The notes below the pieces were generated by a model. It was not told the origin of the DNA, ran no database searches, and saw only the letters and a program-made list of their open reading frames with translations. The position numbers were made by a program, and so were the translations under genes. Below are positions 53,418 through 63,110 of a DNA stretch of 64,000 nt, piece by piece. The number at the start of each line of letters is the position of its first letter. The stretch's first letter is position 1. Origin of the DNA: Acinetobacter sp. ANC 4558 (GTDB taxonomy: Bacteria > Pseudomonadota > Gammaproteobacteria > Pseudomonadales > Moraxellaceae); contig NZ_NEGH01000002.1 in the NCBI RefSeq assembly GCF_002135375.1, positions 372,001 to 436,000 on the forward strand. The letters are read 5' to 3'.

Positions 53418-55499
53418 TTAAAGAATTGTATCTAATAAAACGCGTTGTGCATTATGTGGTTTTTGACCCTCTGCCACTTCAGCTCGAATCCAGCTGCCAT
53501 CACTTTGCAATAACCATGCTTGCTGATTATCTTCTAAATAGTTAATTAGTCCTTGTTGATAAATCCGTTTTTTCAATGCAACATCTTGAATTGGAAAACA
53601 TGATTCAACGCGATTAAATAAATTACGATCCATCCAATCTGCACTAGAACAATACACGCGAGCATCGCCATTATTGCTAAAATAGTAAACACGAGTATGT
53701 TCTAAAAATCTGCCCACAATTGATCTTACGCGAATATTTTCAGATAAACCTGGTAAACCTGGGCGTAAGCAACAAATAGATCGAATAATTAAATCAATTT
53801 GCACGCCTGCTTGAGATGCTTCATAAAGTTTATTAATTAATTGCACTTCAGTTAATGCATTCACTTTCACAATAATTCGAGCTAACTTACCTGCTTTCGC
53901 ATTGGCAATTTCATCATCAATAAAGTTAATTAGCTGTGCATGAAGGGTAAATGGAGCATGAAGAAGCTTTTTGAGCTTCGCCATTTTCCCCATTCCTGTT
54001 AATTCTTGAAAAATACGATGAACATCTTCACATAATTCTTTTTCAGTTGTCAGCAAACCATAATCTGTATAAATACGAGCATTACCAGCATGGTAATTCC
54101 CTGTGCCTAAATGGACGTAGCGAACCAACTTATTATTTTCACGACGCACTACCAAAATCATTTTGGCATGGGTTTTATACCCCACAATGCCATAAACAAC
54201 AACAGCACCTGCTTCTTGCAATACATTTGCAACTTCAATATTGGATTCTTCATCAAAACGTGCACGAAGTTCAATCACAGCAGTCACTTCTTTCCCATTT
54301 CTGGCAGCTTCCGCTAAAACTTGTACAATTTCTGAATCTGGTCCACTACGATATAACGTTTGCTTGATCGCTAGTACTTGGGGATCACGTGCGGCTTCAC
54401 GTAATAAATTAATAACTGGAGCAAAAGATTCAAAGGGATGGTGTAATAAAATATCTTGCTTCTTCATCGCACTAAAAATATTTTCAGATTTTTTAAGTAC
54501 TTTCGGAATCACAGGAATATGTGCATCATAACGTAAATGAGGACGTTTAAAGTTAGACAGTAACCGAGCAAGATTTACAGGGCCATTAACTTTATAAAGC
54601 TGTTCTTCATCTAAATCAAACTCATCCAGTAAGTAACGATAAATATGTTGCGGACAATTTTCTGTTACCTCTAAACGTACAGCTCGACCAAAACGACGAG
54701 AACTCAGTTCACCTTTTAATGCTTTCGCTAAATCCTCAACATCTTCATTTAGCGCTAAATCAGCATTTCGTGTAACACGAAATTGATAACAGCCTGTTGC
54801 GGTCATACCTGGAAACAAGTCAGATACATGTTCATGAATAATCGCAGACAGCATAACATGATGCTCTTTACCATCGGTAAGCTCATCAGGTAAACGGACT
54901 ACACGTGGTAAAGAACGCGGTGCTGGCACTACCGCTAAATCGATTTGACGCCCAAAAGCATCTTTCCCTTCCAACGTCACAATAAAGTTTAAGCTTTTAT
55001 TCACTAAGCGAGGAAATGGATGTGCTGGATCTAAACTAATAGGTGTGAGTACAGGTGCAACTTGTTCCTGAAAATATTTCTTAACCCATGCAGACTGTGC
55101 AGGTGTTAGTTCACCTCTGCGAAGAAAGCAGATATCTTCTTCGCGTAATTTTGGCAAAATTTCTTCATTTAAAATACGGTATTGTCTTTCAATTGCAATA
55201 TGCGCAGTTTCCGAGATTTTTTCTAAAATTTGTTTTGGTGTTAAACCATCTGGGCTACGACTTTCATTCCCCAACCCCAGTTGCTCCATAACCCCAGCAA
55301 CACGAATTTCAAAAAATTCATCTAAATTTCTAGAAAATATAAGTAAAAAATTCATCCGTTCAAGTACTGGATGTAAAGAATCTACAGCTTGTTCTAATAC
55401 ACGTAAGTGAAAATCTAATATAGATAACTCACGATTAATATAGCGATCGTTATAGGTGTATTCCGCTTGCAATGGAATTGTGCTAACTGCATTATTCAT
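53418..55499 (-). CDS. ppk: Polyphosphate kinase 1
   Basis: Polymerises the terminal phosphate of ATP into polyphosphate, at the inner membrane. The 693 residues have the PPK1 layout: N domain [20 protein letters not shown], head domain, and two catalytic C domains with the phosphorylated His in [13 protein letters not shown] and [19 protein letters not shown], and [11 protein letters not shown]. In Acinetobacter ADP1 ppk is induced by phosphate starvation, and I found no clear Pho box in the 70 bases upstream. The gene is convergent with oxyR and follows mtgA on the same strand. Confidence 0.96.
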   Translation of the reverse strand: MNNAVSTIPLQAEYTYNDRYINRELSILDFHLRVLEQAVDSLHPVLERMNFLLIFSRNLDEFFEIRVAGVMEQLGLGNESRSPDGLTPKQILEKISETAHIAIERQYRILNEEILPKLREEDICFLRRGELTPAQSAWVKKYFQEQVAPVLTPISLDPAHPFPRLVNKSLNFIVTLEGKDAFGRQIDLAVVPAPRSLPRVVRLPDELTDGKEHHVMLSAIIHEHVSDLFPGMTATGCYQFRVTRNADLALNEDVEDLAKALKGELSSRRFGRAVRLEVTENCPQHIYRYLLDEFDLDEEQLYKVNGPVNLARLLSNFKRPHLRYDAHIPVIPKVLKKSENIFSAMKKQDILLHHPFESFAPVINLLREAARDPQVLAIKQTLYRSGPDSEIVQVLAEAARNGKEVTAVIELRARFDEESNIEVANVLQEAGAVVVYGIVGYKTHAKMILVVRRENNKLVRYVHLGTGNYHAGNARIYTDYGLLTTEKELCEDVHRIFQELTGMGKMAKLKKLLHAPFTLHAQLINFIDDEIANAKAGKLARIIVKVNALTEVQLINKLYEASQAGVQIDLIIRSICCLRPGLPGLSENIRVRSIVGRFLEHTRVYYFSNNGDARVYCSSADWMDRNLFNRVESCFPIQDVALKKRIYQQGLINYLEDNQQAWLLQSDGSWIRAEVAEGQKPHNAQRVLLDTIL

Positions 55500-55566
55500 A
55501 ATTCACCTAGATATTAAAAATATTCGTTATATACCTAAGTATGCTTCAATTTAATGAAAAATTCAT

Positions 55567-55595
55567 AAAAAAAGCCCAATTTTTTGGGCTTTTTC
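55567..55595 (-). terminator. Terminator after mtgA
   Basis: AAAAAGCCCA and TGGGCTTTTT form a stem around ATTTT, 15 bases after the mtgA stop on the minus strand; it separates mtgA from ppk. Confidence 0.8.
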
Positions 55596-55609
55596 AATCT
55601 TTTATTTGA

Positions 55610-56287
55610 TTATTCAGGAATACGGCTATAACGCATATATTTTTGTACAATCCGTTTTTTATATGCCAGTTTACGATCATTTCTATTCTTTTGATAATAC
55701 TTAGGATTCGTTAAAATAGCGGCGAGGAATGAGGCTTGTTCTTTACTTAAACTTTTAGCAGATTTTCCAAAATAATACTGAGCCGCAGCTTCAACACCAT
55801 ATATATGATCACCAAACTCGACCGAATTTAAATACACCTCTAAAATACGCTGTTTTGACCACATCTTTTCCATCATCCAAGTGGCAATTGCTTCTTCACC
55901 TTTTCGAATGAATGATCTTTTATTATATAAGAATAAATTTTTTGCCAATTGTTGAGAAATCGTTGAACCACCAGCAACAACGCGACCTTTATCTTTATTT
56001 CGTTCTAAAGCAAACTGTACACCAGCCCAATCAAAACCATGATGTTGCAAAAACTTACCATCTTCAGCGGCAATTACTGCTCTTTTTAAATTGTCACTAA
56101 TTTGGTCATAATTCCGCCATTCATGCTGAATAGGTTGTGATCGATCTGAAAAATATGCAATCCGCATAAACATCGTCGTATCTACCGGATGTGTCCGCCA
56201 CCATGCTAAACTTGCAAAAATCCAAACTTGTACCAAAAGGAATAATCCCACCAGTATCATTAAGACGCGAACAATAAAAGCCTTCAT
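55610..56287 (-). CDS. mtgA: Monofunctional biosynthetic peptidoglycan transglycosylase
   Basis: Polymerises lipid II into glycan strands in the periplasm. The 225 residues have one N-terminal membrane anchor ([23 protein letters not shown]) and a GT51 domain: [18 protein letters not shown] with the catalytic Glu (near residue 74), [16 protein letters not shown] (near 106) and [15 protein letters not shown] with the second Glu (near 153). Length is normal. The ppk-mtgA neighbourhood is the same as in ADP1. Confidence 0.96.
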   Translation of the reverse strand: MKAFIVRVLMILVGLFLLVQVWIFASLAWWRTHPVDTTMFMRIAYFSDRSQPIQHEWRNYDQISDNLKRAVIAAEDGKFLQHHGFDWAGVQFALERNKDKGRVVAGGSTISQQLAKNLFLYNKRSFIRKGEEAIATWMMEKMWSKQRILEVYLNSVEFGDHIYGVEAAAQYYFGKSAKSLSKEQASFLAAILTNPKYYQKNRNDRKLAYKKRIVQKYMRYSRIPE

Positions 56288-56397
56288 ATGGGAGACTGAC
56301 CCCTAATTAATCTTTGCTTGACCATGTTAAAATTTACCGAGCAAGAAAAAAAGTCTTTCCTGTCATTTTTAAACGTAAATATCAATTAAGAAGTATT

Positions 56398-57207
56398 ATG
56401 ACAACTCCAACGCCTACTTTTGTAAAATCTAAATTTGATCTGCATTTATGGTGGGTAACTGCGCTGCTCATTACCATTAATGTAGGATTGTTTGTTTGGC
56501 AAGTATTGCATGGCATGAATATTAATGCACCACATACTTCTGACGCAATACATTGGGGCGCAGATTTTGCCCCTCTCACCTTTTTAGCTGAGCCAGAACG
56601 TCTATTGACCAGTATGTTTTTTCATTTTGGCTTAGTACATCTTATGTTGAATATGTGGGCGCTGTATATTTTTGGTAGTGTTACTGAACAACTTTATGGT
56701 CGTGTTTATTTTCTAGGGTTATATATTTTAGCGGGTTTAATGGGAAGTTTACTCAGTGGATATATAGCCATTCAAGACAGTTATGAAATTCTTCAACGTG
56801 GTCAAGTCGAACAAAATCTTTTGCCAAGTGTAGGGGCGGGCGCATCTGGCGCAGTTATGGGTTTAGGTGCGTCATTAACTATTTTAGCAATTCTTCCACA
56901 ACTACCACAGCAACGCTTCTATTTAGATCGTAAAACGCTCATTATTGTCATGGTACTCAACCTTGCGATAGGTTTTACCATTAGTGGTATTAATAATGCC
57001 GCTCATGTGGGCGGCATAATCATGGGTGTTATTCTAACCCTCATTTGGTACATAGGTGAGAAGTTGAAGCTATCACCTGTATTTAAAACAATTGGAATAC
57101 TGACAGGAGCGATACTTTGCTATTTCTTCTATCAATATTGCCAATCGCTCATTGTGAATATTCAACCTTTCTGGCAAGAACTGATTCAATGGATGATTAA
57201 AGAATAA
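56398..57207 (+). CDS. Rhomboid-family intramembrane serine protease
   Basis: A six-helix membrane protease of 269 residues. Catalytic Ser lies in the GAGASGAVMGLGA motif (near residue 158) and His in INNAAHVGGIIMG (near 205), with FHFGLVHLMLNMWAL carrying the HxxxN element of loop 1 (near 80). Substrates in Acinetobacter are not known to me. The start is the ATG at 56398; the frame is open to 56314 but those residues are basic and unlike the family. Weak ribosome-binding site. Confidence 0.9.
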   Translation: MTTPTPTFVKSKFDLHLWWVTALLITINVGLFVWQVLHGMNINAPHTSDAIHWGADFAPLTFLAEPERLLTSMFFHFGLVHLMLNMWALYIFGSVTEQLYGRVYFLGLYILAGLMGSLLSGYIAIQDSYEILQRGQVEQNLLPSVGAGASGAVMGLGASLTILAILPQLPQQRFYLDRKTLIIVMVLNLAIGFTISGINNAAHVGGIIMGVILTLIWYIGEKLKLSPVFKTIGILTGAILCYFFYQYCQSLIVNIQPFWQELIQWMIKE

Positions 57208-57236
57208 AATTCAACCAATCAATAGCTCATAATGAA

Positions 57237-59720
57237 TCAAGATTGATTCATCTCTCTTAAGCTTTTTAGTGGTGGAATATGACTTAAATATCCTAATCGA
57301 TAACGACCAATGAGCATACATAAAAGCGTCATACAAATTGGTAAAATAAACCAGATTTCCCCGTGTAATTGAATAGGTAAATCCATTCTATAACTTGCAA
57401 TTGCACTCACAACTTCAGCAAAAACACATGAAACAATCCCTGCTATAAGTCCCATTAAACCAATCTCGAAGGTCATCATATTTTTGAGTTGACGTTTTGA
57501 ACCACCAAAGGAGCGTAATAAAGCCACTTCTCTTTTTCGTTCATCCATCAATATATTTAAACATGCAATAAGCACTAAAACTCCAGAAATGCTCACCAAT
57601 ACTGCCAATAGACTGATAATTTTGACTAAAACGCTTACTAAACTTTTTATTTCATCTAGAATAAGGCTAACATCAATAAATACAGTATTAGAAAACTGTT
57701 GAATAATAGGAATGAGCTGATTTTTATCAGACTCTGGAACATAAAAGCTGCCTAAATAACTACCTGCATTTTCATCCATTGTCATCGGTGAGAAAATGAA
57801 AAAGAAATTGGGACTAAAGCTTTCCCATTCAACTGTTCTCAAGTTTATAACCTTTGCATTGAGTATCCCTTCAGGCAAACTAAAGCTCAACTGATCTCCT
57901 ATTTTGATTCCTAACTCTTCTGCAGTTTTAGCCTCGACTGACACCTCTCCCAATCCTTGAAAATTTGATCTGCCCTCTACAATTTGATTGTTTTCAGGAT
58001 ATTCATTGGCTTGGGTTAAATTAAGTTCACGACGCAGTGAATTATTTTGTTTAATCAATTCATCAGAAAAAGGTTGATCATTCTTTGCAATTAAACGCCC
58101 TTTAACATTTGGATATAAAGGTGTACTTTTCCACTTCTGCGCTACAATTTTTTCTTGAAATTCAGGCATATCAAAAGATGGTAGTCCATACACAAATTGG
58201 TTTGGCGTTCCTTCAGGAAGTTGTTGCTGCCAACGTTCCATTAAATCTGTTCGTAAAACCATTAATACGGTAATAAGGCTTAATCCCAGTGCTAAAGCTG
58301 TAATCTGAAAAGCGGTTTGATAAGGCACGCGAACATAAGTCGAAAGTTGTGATTTTCCTGCCCGAATTAATTTTAAGATGAACCAAATCACAATATATAA
58401 AGCAGCACACAATACAATAATTGAGCCAATAACCAATATACTTAAAACTAAATTTTCAGTTAAAACAACACTGAATATAATCAGACTTATGGTACCTGTC
58501 AGCAGCATCCATAACCATGAACTCGCTGATTTATCTTGCTGACGAATCACACGAATCGGTGCAGTATTCAACAACTGTAATAAACTTGGTAAAACAAATC
58601 CGAGTAACACAATTGTGCTGGTCAGTAATGCAATTGGTAATGGCCCTAACAATAAAGCCGCTGCGGAAAACTGCAATTGTAAATGGGGTATAAGTTGCAG
58701 CATTAACTGCAATAAGGCATAACCTAATCCAATACCAACAACAGATCCAATGAACATAGCGATAATTAACACTAGACCCAATAACGCCAAATATGCAGTT
58801 AAAATTTGCGATTTTCTAGCACCAGTACAACGTAATAATGCAATATGATCTTGATTTTGTTGTACATATCTTTGTGCTGTTAATGCAATTGCAATTCCAC
58901 ACAGTAAAATCGTTAAAATATTAGCAAGCTGTAAGAATGTATCTAAATTCTCAATTGGCTTCATCAATCGAGTGTTACCCTGATTCGCATTTCTAATTTT
59001 TAAACTACTTTGCTCTTCAATTTCGTGCCCATCTACTTGTGCAATATGTGGATGTTGTTTGAGATAAGTTCTAAAATTTCGTTCAAAAGATTGCAGCTGA
59101 TCAGATTCACCAGACAATAGTAGTCGATATTCAATACGGCTTCCAATTTGAATAGCATTCGTGATTCCAATATCAGCTTGAGAAATAATAACTGTAGGAG
59201 AAAATGCTGAAAAACCTAGTTCTTGGTTAGAATCTTGTTCAATCACTGCTGCAACTTTAAATTGACCATCTGCAATATGAAGAACATCGCCAATCTTGAC
59301 TTTTAATAAATCCATTGCACGCTGACTCAGCCACACATCACCCTGTTTGACTGAATTTTGCTGTGGGCTTACTTTAATTTGACCACGTAAAGGAAATGCT
59401 TGATCTACAGCCTTAACATTGACCATCACAAACTCATCATCTGTGTGTGCCATTGAGCCAAAAACTGTGACTTTAGATTGCTTTAATGATGCTTCATCTG
59501 CCTTTTTTTTCCACAATGAATCGATTGGTTGATTATCATTAATGACTAAATCTGCGGCTAGCATTTCGGCAGCTTGTAATGCTACAGCATGTTTAATTTG
59601 CTCATTACTAAACTTCAATGCCGTTGTCGCACTAATGGCTAGCGTTAACGCAATAATAAGTAAATAAACACCTGTTGTTCTAAAGCTTTGCGTAAAAATC
59701 GGACGAAATAAATGATTCAT
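57237..59720 (-). CDS. ybbP: ABC transporter permease, FtsX-like (YbbP)
   Basis: An 827-residue membrane protein of the FtsX/LolC/MacB-type permease family, with an N-terminal helix (TTGVYLLIIALTLAISATTAL), a large periplasmic domain (about residues 45-250), central helices, a second periplasmic domain (about 490-680), and a C-terminal helix bundle that includes the DERKREVALLRSFGGSKRQL loop. The duplicated FtsX layout matches YbbP. AGGAGG sits 5 bases before the ATG, and the upstream ATPase ends one base away, so the two form a unit. The cargo is unknown; such systems handle lipids or envelope signals. Confidence 0.9.
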   Translation of the reverse strand: MNHLFRPIFTQSFRTTGVYLLIIALTLAISATTALKFSNEQIKHAVALQAAEMLAADLVINDNQPIDSLWKKKADEASLKQSKVTVFGSMAHTDDEFVMVNVKAVDQAFPLRGQIKVSPQQNSVKQGDVWLSQRAMDLLKVKIGDVLHIADGQFKVAAVIEQDSNQELGFSAFSPTVIISQADIGITNAIQIGSRIEYRLLLSGESDQLQSFERNFRTYLKQHPHIAQVDGHEIEEQSSLKIRNANQGNTRLMKPIENLDTFLQLANILTILLCGIAIALTAQRYVQQNQDHIALLRCTGARKSQILTAYLALLGLVLIIAMFIGSVVGIGLGYALLQLMLQLIPHLQLQFSAAALLLGPLPIALLTSTIVLLGFVLPSLLQLLNTAPIRVIRQQDKSASSWLWMLLTGTISLIIFSVVLTENLVLSILVIGSIIVLCAALYIVIWFILKLIRAGKSQLSTYVRVPYQTAFQITALALGLSLITVLMVLRTDLMERWQQQLPEGTPNQFVYGLPSFDMPEFQEKIVAQKWKSTPLYPNVKGRLIAKNDQPFSDELIKQNNSLRRELNLTQANEYPENNQIVEGRSNFQGLGEVSVEAKTAEELGIKIGDQLSFSLPEGILNAKVINLRTVEWESFSPNFFFIFSPMTMDENAGSYLGSFYVPESDKNQLIPIIQQFSNTVFIDVSLILDEIKSLVSVLVKIISLLAVLVSISGVLVLIACLNILMDERKREVALLRSFGGSKRQLKNMMTFEIGLMGLIAGIVSCVFAEVVSAIASYRMDLPIQLHGEIWFILPICMTLLCMLIGRYRLGYLSHIPPLKSLREMNQS

Positions 59721-59721
59721 T

Positions 59722-60447
59722 TCATCCTCCTTGCTGATGTTCAATCAATTGCCCATCAAGCAACTCGAAATGTCGCTGACAATGCTTTGCCAACTGTTGA
59801 TCATGGGTAACTAAAATCAGTGTAGTACCTAATTCGCGATTTAGCTGAAAAAGTAATTGTTCAATTTCTTTCGCTGTTTCACCATCTAAGTTTCCTGTTG
59901 GTTCATCAGCAAAGATAATTTTAGGCTGACTGATTAATGCACGTGCAATTGCAACACGTTGTTGTTCTCCACCAGATAAAACCTTAGGTGTTTGTTGAAC
60001 TTGTCTTTCAAGTCCAACCTTTTTTAATAATTCAATCGCGGTTTGTTCAGCTTGCTTATAATTAAATTTTGCCTCTAAACGCAAAGGAAGCATGACATTT
60101 TCTAATGCACTTAAATGCGGTAACAATTGAAAAGACTGAAAAACAAATCCAATATGCTTCAATCGTATGAGTGCTCGTTGCTCTTCATCTAAATGCTGAA
60201 CGTCTTCGCCACAAACCGTTAATTGTCCACTGCTCGCTTGATCTAGCGTTGCTAAAATCCCCAATAAAGTCGATTTTCCTGAGCCAGATCTACCTGTAAT
60301 TGCAACTTGATCGCCAGCATAAATTTCAAGACTCAAATTTTTAAAAATAACCAACTCTTTATTGGCCAGTGGAATCTTTTGTGTCAAATGCTGGGCAGAT
60401 ATAATTGCTTGTGGCATGATTAAGTCGTCATTATTAAATGTGGTCAT
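59722..60447 (-). CDS. ybbA: ABC transporter ATP-binding protein (YbbA)
   Basis: A 241-residue ATPase of the LolD/MacB subclass. Walker A is GRSGSGKSTLL (near residue 45), the signature LSGGEQQRVAIARALI (near 146), Walker B IIFADEPTGNLDG (near 166) and the switch His in LVTHDQ (near 205). I chose the ATG at 60447 with AAGG 6 bases upstream. It is coupled to the permease ybbP and divergent from tesA, whose start lies 10 bases away, as in E. coli. Confidence 0.94.
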   Translation of the reverse strand: MTTFNNDDLIMPQAIISAQHLTQKIPLANKELVIFKNLSLEIYAGDQVAITGRSGSGKSTLLGILATLDQASSGQLTVCGEDVQHLDEEQRALIRLKHIGFVFQSFQLLPHLSALENVMLPLRLEAKFNYKQAEQTAIELLKKVGLERQVQQTPKVLSGGEQQRVAIARALISQPKIIFADEPTGNLDGETAKEIEQLLFQLNRELGTTLILVTHDQQLAKHCQRHFELLDGQLIEHQQGG

Positions 60448-60456
60448 AGCATCCTT

Positions 60457-61086
60457 ATGCAAAAAAGCAATCTCTTAAAATCTAAATTCGTGTGTTGTCT
60501 TTTATTCTGCATCGGCTTATTTCCAATGCTAGTGTCTGCCAAAACCATTATGATTCTAGGCGATAGTTTAAGCGCAGGTTACGGAATTCAAAAACAACAA
60601 GGTTGGGTTCATTTATTACAAAACAGATTAGACCAACAGTATCCCAAACAGCATAAAGTGGTCAATGCAAGTGTCAGTGGCGAAACTACCAGTGGTGCTG
60701 TTGCACGCTTACCTAGGCTTTTACAAACACATAAGCCAGATGTTGTCGTGATTGAATTAGGCGGTAATGATGGGCTTCGTGGTCAGCCACCTCAAATGAT
60801 TCAGAAGAATTTAGCCCAATTAGTCCAACAAAGTCAAAACAGTAAAGCTACTGTCATACTTTTTGGCATGAAAACTCCACCAAACCTAGGCACAGCCTAC
60901 AGTAAAGCATTTGAAAATACCTATAAAACAGTGAGCCAACAATATAAAATCAAGTTACAACCTTTCTTTTTAGAGGGTGTTGCAGGACATAAAAATTTGA
61001 TACAAGCTGATCAAATTCACCCGAATGCAGAAGCACAACCTATTCTTCTAAAAAATGCTTATCCTTATATCAAAGAAGCACTGTAA
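60457..61086 (+). CDS. tesA: Thioesterase I / arylesterase TesA
   Basis: A periplasmic SGNH hydrolase (209 residues) that cleaves acyl-CoA and various esters. A signal peptide ending near LVSA (residue 28) precedes the mature protein. The SGNH blocks are ILGDSLSAGYG with Ser37, the Gly in VNASVSGETT, GGND and DQIHPNAEAQ with the catalytic Asp/His. Its start is 10 bases from the divergent ybbA start and no Shine-Dalgarno is evident, so translation may be weak. A shared terminator follows. Confidence 0.93.
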   Translation: MQKSNLLKSKFVCCLLFCIGLFPMLVSAKTIMILGDSLSAGYGIQKQQGWVHLLQNRLDQQYPKQHKVVNASVSGETTSGAVARLPRLLQTHKPDVVVIELGGNDGLRGQPPQMIQKNLAQLVQQSQNSKATVILFGMKTPPNLGTAYSKAFENTYKTVSQQYKIKLQPFFLEGVAGHKNLIQADQIHPNAEAQPILLKNAYPYIKEAL

Positions 61087-61106
61087 TTTTTTGTAATTCG
61101 TAAAAT

Positions 61107-61131
61107 AAAAAGCCAGCAATTGCTGGCTTTT
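61107..61131 (+). terminator. Bidirectional terminator between tesA and carbonic anhydrase
   Basis: AAAAGCCAGCAA and TTGCTGGCTTTT form a 12-bp palindrome between convergent genes. Confidence 0.9.
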
Positions 61132-61146
61132 AAATCATGATGTCTT

Positions 61147-61761
61147 TTAAAAGTCGTAAATCAGTACTTCACCTGTTTCTAATGAATATTCAGCACCAAC
61201 AACTTGTAATCGTCCTTTTGCAATCAAGCTTTCTAAAACAGCTGATCCATGACGTAATTGATTGACTGATGCAAAAACATTGGATCGTACGGCATGTTTA
61301 GATAATTTTTCTAGATCATCTTTCAGTTCTGTTTGCATTAAAATTTCAACAGATGGGCGCACACGATTAACGATGGACATCAAGTTTGCAGAAGATGGCT
61401 GACTTGGGTTCATTAAAGCATTAATCGTTGAGTGAATTGCACCACAATGCGTATGACCAAGCACCACAACAATAGGGCAATTAAAACTTTCGGCAGCAAA
61501 TTCAACACTACCAACTTGAGATGGCGCCACAATATTACCTGCAACACGAATCACAAATAAATCCCCCAACCCTTGGTCAAATACCATTTCAGCAGGTACT
61601 CGTGAATCAGAACAACCTAATACAATTGCAAATGGCTCTTGATTTTCTGCCATTTCCGCACGCTGAGCATGTGTTAAAAGCTTAGGATGATTGGTATCTC
61701 CATTAACAAAACGTTGATTTCCCTTCTTTAAACGTTCTAAAGCTTCTTCTGCTGTAAGCAT
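61147..61761 (-). CDS. Beta-class carbonic anhydrase
   Basis: Interconverts CO2 and bicarbonate. From the ATG at 61761 (AAGG 9 bases upstream) it is 204 residues; the open frame extends to 61824 without family sequence. Zinc ligands are Cys50 (GCSDSRVP, with the Asp52/Arg54 dyad), His103 and Cys106 (LGHTHCGAI). A bicarbonate-dependent allosteric type cannot be distinguished by sequence. Confidence 0.94.
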   Translation of the reverse strand: MLTAEEALERLKKGNQRFVNGDTNHPKLLTHAQRAEMAENQEPFAIVLGCSDSRVPAEMVFDQGLGDLFVIRVAGNIVAPSQVGSVEFAAESFNCPIVVVLGHTHCGAIHSTINALMNPSQPSSANLMSIVNRVRPSVEILMQTELKDDLEKLSKHAVRSNVFASVNQLRHGSAVLESLIAKGRLQVVGAEYSLETGEVLIYDF

Positions 61762-62061
61762 TTTATTCACCTTAATTGGAAGTTGAAATATTTTAATCCT
61801 TGTCTTGCAGAATGTCACTTGCAAATAAATAAGTGATTGATTATTTTCTTTAAATGAAAAGTATTATAATACTTTATGTTTTTGTGCTTAATATCACGCT
61901 TTATATTCATGTATTTATACGTAATATGAAAAGATTTAGTGACATTATAAATAAAATATTTAGAATGTAATCAATAACATTTAATTCATTATTTAACGAT
62001 TTTCGCTTATAAAAATAAACTAATGAATTCTGTAATTTATAACTGTTAAGGAAAATGAAAT
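61762..62061. other. Intergenic between divergent carbonic anhydrase and hydrolase
   Basis: About 300 AT-rich bases carrying the two divergent promoters. I see no gene or stable hairpin. Confidence 0.4.
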
Positions 62062-63096
62062 ATGGATCAATTATTACAACGTCTTAGTGTTTTTGGCAAA
62101 ACATTATGCCTTGGATTGGTCTTGAGTATTTCTACCCCCCTTCTTGCAATACCCAGTATAATTCCTACGAATAATAGTTTTTCAGCTTTGCAAAATTTTT
62201 TAGAACTCGAACGTCAAAATGCTGGGTTAAAAAGTAAAGCACTGACCATTGGTAATGTCACTTGGAAATATAGTGAAGGCGGCTCCTCCCAAAAACCATC
62301 GGTACTCTTAATTCATGGTTTAGCTGGAAACCGTGATAATTGGAATAAAGTAGCGCAATATCTCACTCCTTATTACCATGTCATTATCCCAGATTTACCG
62401 ACCAATGAAGATATTCAAATTCCTAAAAAACTTGATATGTCTGTGCCAAGTGTCTCATCAGAACTCAGACAATTTGTTGAAGCTATTCATATAGAAAATA
62501 ATTTAAATATTGCAGGTCACTCATTGGGAGGGTCTATTGCGACTTATTATGCCTCACAATATCCTTTTGATACTCAAAGCTTATTTTTATTAAGTAGTGC
62601 GGGTATTTATAAAGAAGCAAAAACTAGCTATGCATTAAATCCATCCACACTTAAAAATTTAGTGATTACTAAACCAGGTGACTTAGATCATGTATTATCC
62701 AAATTAATGCAATCCCCTCCTCGTGTGTCTGCAGATATTAAATCGGCTCAAGAAAAGCTCCTTATTTCACAAGCTTTACAAACCACACAATTGATTGATC
62801 AAATTATTAAACTGAATCAAATTTATACACCTGAAACTTTTGCTCGTTTAACACGTTCAGTTGAAGCACCCACATTAATTTTATGGGGAAAACAAGATCA
62901 AATTATTAACTATGAGGTTGCAAATGAACTACAACATTTATTTAAACGCGCTGAAACACCGATTATTTTAAATAATGTGGGACATATGCCAATTTTGGAA
63001 GCAGAAAATTTAGTCGCTCAATCTTATTTACCTTTTCTTTCAAAGACACAGAACCTAAAAAACCCACTTGCTGATAAACTAATTCCTTTAAACTAA
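62062..63096 (+). CDS. Secreted alpha/beta hydrolase (lipase-like)
   Basis: A 344-residue alpha/beta hydrolase with an N-terminal signal-type stretch (SVFGKTLCLGLVLSISTPLLAI, likely cut near residue 31). The oxyanion HG motif is LLIHGLAGNRDNW (near residue 92), the nucleophile is in AGHSLGGSIA (near 154), and the acid and His are in LWGKQDQII (near 273) and VGHMPILE (near 308). The substrate may be a lipid or ester. AAGGAAAATG precedes the ATG. It is followed 14 bases later by an unidentified gene, so the two may be cotranscribed. Confidence 0.85.
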   Translation: MDQLLQRLSVFGKTLCLGLVLSISTPLLAIPSIIPTNNSFSALQNFLELERQNAGLKSKALTIGNVTWKYSEGGSSQKPSVLLIHGLAGNRDNWNKVAQYLTPYYHVIIPDLPTNEDIQIPKKLDMSVPSVSSELRQFVEAIHIENNLNIAGHSLGGSIATYYASQYPFDTQSLFLLSSAGIYKEAKTSYALNPSTLKNLVITKPGDLDHVLSKLMQSPPRVSADIKSAQEKLLISQALQTTQLIDQIIKLNQIYTPETFARLTRSVEAPTLILWGKQDQIINYEVANELQHLFKRAETPIILNNVGHMPILEAENLVAQSYLPFLSKTQNLKNPLADKLIPLN

Positions 63097-63110
63097 TTCT
63101 TGAATATCAT

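Noticed and set aside
55500-55566. Pho box upstream of ppk
   Set aside because: ADP1 ppk is phosphate-regulated, but I could not find a convincing CTGTCATA-type repeat in the sequence before this ppk.
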